NCBI GenBank assembly: GCA_019414325.1
Contig: DXMG01000003.1
Location: 44,183 to 108,182 of the forward strand
DNA from: Collinsella sp.
GTDB lineage: Bacteria; Actinomycetota; Coriobacteriia; Coriobacteriales; Coriobacteriaceae
Direction: 5' to 3'
DNA length: 64,000 bases
Shown: piece by piece, positions 61,885 through 64,000 of the stretch
Layout: each line of letters begins with the position of its first letter
Position numbering within the stretch: the stretch's first letter is position 1
Position numbers and translations under genes: made by a program
Notes under the pieces: model-generated
What the model was told of the DNA's origin: nothing
What the model saw: the letters and a program-made list of their open reading frames with translations, nothing else
Databases searched by the model: none

Positions 61885-62529
61885 ATGCATATCTACTCTG
61901 TCAACGATCCCGAGTTCAAATCCTATGGCAACGTTTGGGATGACGTTCCGTCTGAGCTCACGTCGCCCGTGCTCGAGGCGCTCTCTGCCACGCCTATCCC
62001 CGAGGGCAGCAAGTACGTTGCAAGTGCGCCGGAGCTCGAGGGCGTCAAGGATGCCGATAAACTGGGCTTTCTCATGTTTGGTGGCCGTCCCTTCCAACTG
62101 GGCTGGTGCAACGGACACAACACGCAGCTCAACTGCCTGGAGTATCACCGCGCCAGCGAGTTTAACCTGGGTGCCCGCGATTTTATCCTGCTCGTGGCGC
62201 ATCGCTGGGAGATCGAGGACGGCAAGCTCGACACCGCGTGCGTCAAGGCGTTCCGCGTGCCGGCGGGTACGGTTGTCGAGGTCTTCAACACCACGCTCCA
62301 CTACACGCCGTGCATGGTCGACGAAGGCGGCTTCCAGGTGATGGTGGCGCTGCCGGCGGGCACCAACGGCCCGCGCCCCGAGGCCGCAGCCGACATGCCT
62401 GCCACCGGTGACAGCTACTGCTACTGGAAGGCCGACAAGTGGGTTCTCTGCCATGCTGACAGCCCCAAGGCTGCCGAGGGCGGCTACGTAGGCCTCATCG
62501 GCAAGAACCTCGACATCACCGTGGACTAG
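61885..62529 (+). CDS. DUF4867 family protein
   Basis: The 214-residue protein belongs to the DUF4867 family, cupin-like proteins that often occur beside sugar-catabolism genes; the function is unknown. Recognisable blocks are GGRPFQLGWCNGHNTQLNCLEYHRASEFN, AFRVPAGTVVEVFNTTLHYTPC and the final GKNLDITV. I chose ATG 61885 with AGGAG 5 bases upstream; GTG 61879 overlaps that site. A palindromic operator controls it. A decayed copy of its last 55 or so bases lies at 63895-63951. Confidence 0.82.
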   Translation: MHIYSVNDPEFKSYGNVWDDVPSELTSPVLEALSATPIPEGSKYVASAPELEGVKDADKLGFLMFGGRPFQLGWCNGHNTQLNCLEYHRASEFNLGARDFILLVAHRWEIEDGKLDTACVKAFRVPAGTVVEVFNTTLHYTPCMVDEGGFQVMVALPAGTNGPRPEAAADMPATGDSYCYWKADKWVLCHADSPKAAEGGYVGLIGKNLDITVD

Positions 62530-62538
62530 AATCTTCTG

Positions 62539-62674
62539 TCTCGATCTGTAACATCTAGCGGGCTAAATCGTCTCTACCTGTTACAGATTTAGACAAACTG
62601 CAGGGGACAGACCGAACAATCTCGATCTGTAACACCAGGCCCGGTTTTGACGGCCTACCTGTTACAGATCGAGA
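62539..62674. repeat. Array of two 55-bp palindromes (family C)
   Basis: Palindromes at 62539-62593 and 62620-62674 with a 26-nt spacer have the same arms as those at 15.7 and 17.7 kb. The array lies between the DUF4867 gene and the AAA_16 ATPase. Confidence 0.88.
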
Positions 62675-62725
62675 CAAACGGGCCCAAACCACCACAAAGG
62701 TGCCTGTCCCCATTGCGGTGGCTGC

Positions 62726-63832
62726 CTAGAGTTGGCTGCGCAGATAGTCAGCCATATATGGAACGGCGAAACGCACGTAACCGCGGCGCGCCTGTTCGAT
62801 TACGCCGGCGTCGATGAGGCGCCGGCGATACTTTTGCGCATAGTCGGGTGTGACTGACATACGTTTCGCTACATCGGAAATGCGCGAAACGGCGTCTTCG
62901 TCATCAGTCATTGCGTCGAGAAACGCGACGTCTTGGTCCGATAGCGCGGCGAGCGTCGTTTCACAAACATCGTTTTCGAAATCGGCTTTTGACGCTTCGA
63001 TAGCTCCGTCGACTTGCTCTGGCGTTACGTGTTCTCCTGTCTTGCAGCGATTGCCGATGTTATAGCCGATGAGCTGCAGCATATAGGGCGAGCCTTGGGT
63101 TGCGCGAGCGGCACGGAGGCGAAGATCGCCTGGAATATCAAGGTCGAGCTCTTCGAAAGCCCGCTGATAATAGGCATCGACATCTCCGACTGAAAGCGGT
63201 TCGAGCGTGACCTTGCGAGCGCGGTTGAGAAATGTCAGCACGCGGTCATTGAGCGTTGCACAGACGGCTCCCGGGAGACCTGCCATAACAAGCGCGACGT
63301 TGAGTCCCTCACCGACCAGCTCTTGATAGGCGGTGACGAGCTGTCTAATCTCAGGTGAATTAGCTTGGAGCTCATCGATAAGGATGAGGATGCCGTGCCC
63401 CTGCTCGGTCAGCTTGCGCGCCAGCTGCGTGAGTTTGAACTGGAAACTCTTGGTCTCCTGCACATCGCGTGTGAACTCGAGACCGGCTGAGAAGCCGAAG
63501 ACGCTCAAGCTACCGCCAGAAAGTTTGGGGAGATGACGCTTGCTGACATAAGGCTCGCCTGCTTCTTGGATTTTTTCAACAATGCGCTCAAGCATATCTT
63601 CGGAGGCTACGGTGGGTGTGGCGACAACAAAACCGAGCTTGCGTGCGCGGTCGGCAAGTTCCCACAGAAGAACCGTCTTGCCGCTGCCTCGCTGGCCGAG
63701 CATGAGCATGGCTCGGTCTCGATTGCCCGGCTCCTGCTCAAGACCGGAGATGAATGTCGAAATCACGTTCTCGCGACCCACCAGATAGGACGGGCGATTT
63801 CCAAATGAGGGGGAGAAGATGGTTTCAGTCAT
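62726..63832 (-). CDS. AAA_16-type ATPase with C-terminal winged helix
   Basis: The 368-residue protein has Walker A LGQRGSGKTVLL near residue 50, Walker B ILILIDELQ near 155, and sensor region ALVMAGLPG. The C-terminal 100 residues form a winged helix (VSRISDVAKRMSVTPDYAQKYRRRLIDAGVI). It resembles the AAA_16/ORC-CDC6-like ATPases common in prokaryotic accessory regions; no function is established. AGGAGA precedes the ATG. The upstream region is a purine-rich series of AGGAAA words. It is flanked on both sides by family C palindromes and by a duplicated end of the DUF4867 gene. Confidence 0.87.
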   Translation of the reverse strand: MTETIFSPSFGNRPSYLVGRENVISTFISGLEQEPGNRDRAMLMLGQRGSGKTVLLWELADRARKLGFVVATPTVASEDMLERIVEKIQEAGEPYVSKRHLPKLSGGSLSVFGFSAGLEFTRDVQETKSFQFKLTQLARKLTEQGHGILILIDELQANSPEIRQLVTAYQELVGEGLNVALVMAGLPGAVCATLNDRVLTFLNRARKVTLEPLSVGDVDAYYQRAFEELDLDIPGDLRLRAARATQGSPYMLQLIGYNIGNRCKTGEHVTPEQVDGAIEASKADFENDVCETTLAALSDQDVAFLDAMTDDEDAVSRISDVAKRMSVTPDYAQKYRRRLIDAGVIEQARRGYVRFAVPYMADYLRSQL

Positions 63833-63894
63833 AAGTCTCCTTTCCTTTTTTTCCTATTTTTTCCTTTCTTTCCTATTCAGTCAAATGAATTGCT

Positions 63895-63951
63895 GAGCGA
63901 AGGCGGTTACGTAGGCCTCGTCGACAAAACCTCGGCATCACCTGCGACTAG
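63895..63951 (+). pseudogene. Decayed copy of the 3' end of the DUF4867 gene
   Basis: The segment matches 62473-62529 with several substitutions and one missing base (CAAAACC for CAAGAACC), which shifts the frame, and ends at the same TAG. The next bases up to the window end are identical to those after the intact gene. Confidence 0.8.
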
Positions 63952-63960
63952 AATCTTCTG

Positions 63961-64000
63961 TCTCGATCTGTAACATCTAGCGGGCTAAATCGTCTCTACC
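63961..64000. repeat. Family C palindrome, cut by the window end
   Basis: The left arm TCTCGATCTGTAACA and 25-nt interior are identical to the palindrome at 62539. With the preceding bases, 63946-64000 equals 62524-62578. Confidence 0.85.

Overview
The window looks like a chromosomal segment of a GC-rich gut actinobacterium of the class Coriobacteriia, most likely Collinsella or a close relative. This is inferred from gene content: an NRAMP-related Mg transporter of the type known from Eggerthella, a group 4 [NiFe] hydrogenase, LuxS, an LPXTG surface protein and an ECF transporter. No 16S rRNA gene is present to prove it. About 45 protein genes and one initiator tRNA are supported.

Layout. 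1-5.2 kb: pth, an accessory nuclease-like gene, prs and glmU on the minus strand. 5.4-8.6 kb: an ECF transporter operon (T, fused A-A', S). 8.8-15.3 kb: exonuclease III, a sirtuin, a fused folP-folK followed by a degenerate biotin-ligase-like gene, an AAA ATPase and coaX. 15.5 kb: tRNA-fMet. 16-20 kb: an AlbA_2/Schlafen-type gene and an old-yellow-enzyme family reductase. 20.6-26.8 kb: an orphan HTH protein, then a five-gene energy-converting hydrogenase operon whose two membrane subunits are fused. 27.5-34.9 kb: a 2454-residue LPXTG adhesin with a VWA domain and about 13 pilin-like repeats. 35.5-44.3 kb: a two-component system divergent from an ABC-2 exporter (one permease interrupted by an in-frame amber codon), then a MacB/FtsX-type exporter. 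44.5-52.8 kb: DUF362 ferredoxin, alpha/beta hydrolase, hemolysin III, CorC-like protein, a cyanophycin-synthetase N-domain homologue, YtxH and PRC-barrel proteins, and a deacetylase-fold protein without its metal ligands. 52.8-56.2 kb: a probable Mg2+ module with a structured leader RNA, an MgtE-like protein and an NRMT-type transporter. 56.8-62.5 kb: an OatA-like acyltransferase, ribokinase, nucleoside hydrolase, luxS and a DUF4867 gene. 62.7-63.8 kb: an AAA ATPase.

The most striking feature runs through the whole window. Five single accessory genes (nuclease-like, DUF4143 ATPase, AlbA_2 protein, giant adhesin, AAA_16 ATPase) each sit between copies of long palindromic repeats. Four repeat families are involved: the AlbA_2 and AAA_16 loci share one family and the other three loci each have their own. 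One family forms 55-bp palindromes spaced by 25-26 bp. Another forms two concentric matched pairs around the adhesin. At the right end the 3' end of the DUF4867 gene is duplicated on the far side of the AAA_16 gene. No transposase or integrase lies next to any of them, so these look like gene cassettes bracketed by palindromes whose mechanism of movement, if any, is not encoded here.
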